Under the pieces are notes generated by a model that was given only the letters and a program-made list of their open reading frames with translations, was not told the origin of the DNA and ran no database searches. A stretch of DNA of 6,393 bases from a bacterium (GTDB lineage: Bacteria; Verrucomicrobiota; Verrucomicrobiae; Opitutales; Opitutaceae): contig JAJXYI010000708.1 of the NCBI GenBank assembly GCA_021780625.1, forward strand, positions 1-6,393, read 5' to 3'. The first letter of the stretch is position 1, and every line of letters begins with the position of its first letter. Shown here piece by piece: positions 6,177 to 6,393 of this stretch. Position numbers and translations under genes: made by a program.

Positions 6177-6393
6177 CGGAGTGGCGTGCTGGAGTTGCAC
6201 GGGGGCGCTGGTGTGGACCGTGGCTGCTTGGAGCCCCGGTGGCTTGGGGAGATGGGCAAGCAGGAACCCGAAGGGCGAGGGGTTCGGGACAGGTGATTGC
6301 GGGCATGGCGGTCGCCCGGAATGGATCGAGCGACGACCAAACTTGCCGGTGCTGGCAGAGACCGGGGGCAGGGGATGGCTGGCGGATGCGAGA

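Noticed and set aside
6076..6340. Minus-strand frames of 76-77 codons upstream of and overlapping the peptidase start.
   Set aside because: They overlap the signal peptide in other frames, are rich in Pro, Arg and Ser, and have no family resemblance. The 6177-6393 region is best treated as non-coding leader.

Overview
This window looks like an ordinary chromosomal segment of a high-GC bacterium, most likely a member of the Verrucomicrobia and probably near the Opitutaceae. That placement is an inference. It rests on the secreted multidomain protein, whose Ig-like, NHL and repeated C-terminal 'VLIRASGPALAPYGIS' modules resemble families that are abundant in Opitutus-type genomes, on the high GC content, and on the lack of clear Shine-Dalgarno sequences. 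There is no sign of phage, IS element, CRISPR array, plasmid origin or defence system.

Layout from left to right: (1) positions 25-111, a complete minus-strand tRNA-Leu(CAA) with encoded CCA. (2) 112-351, a 240-bp spacer holding a perfect 12-bp terminator hairpin whose U-rich tail lies on the plus strand, plus a small direct repeat. (3) 352-1056, minus-strand radC, a complete JAMM/MPN+ protein. (4) 1057-1245, a divergent intergenic region with a very AT-rich 30-bp island, probably the radC promoter region. (5) 1246-2001, plus-strand rsmE, the 16S rRNA m3U1498 methyltransferase. (6) 2000-2062, a degenerate purine-rich heptamer tandem repeat that begins on the rsmE stop codon and fills most of the gap between two convergent genes. 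(7) 2097-6176, a very large minus-strand gene for an exported S53 (sedolisin/kumamolisin-type) peptidase. Its order is signal peptide, propeptide, catalytic domain, Ig-like domain, six NHL repeats, second Ig-like domain, then two copies of a C-terminal module. (8) 6177-6393, non-coding sequence upstream of that gene with no convincing promoter.

The genes do not form a pathway. tRNA-Leu and RsmE belong to translation, RadC is a conserved housekeeping-type protein of unclear function, and the S53 protein is an extracellular or surface protease for protein degradation. Each appears to be transcribed alone: radC and rsmE diverge, and rsmE and the peptidase gene converge. The parts most worth a second look are the domain architecture and duplicated C-terminal module of the peptidase, the heptamer repeat, and the terminator that faces away from every recognised gene. 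I did not find a convincing undescribed multi-gene system here.
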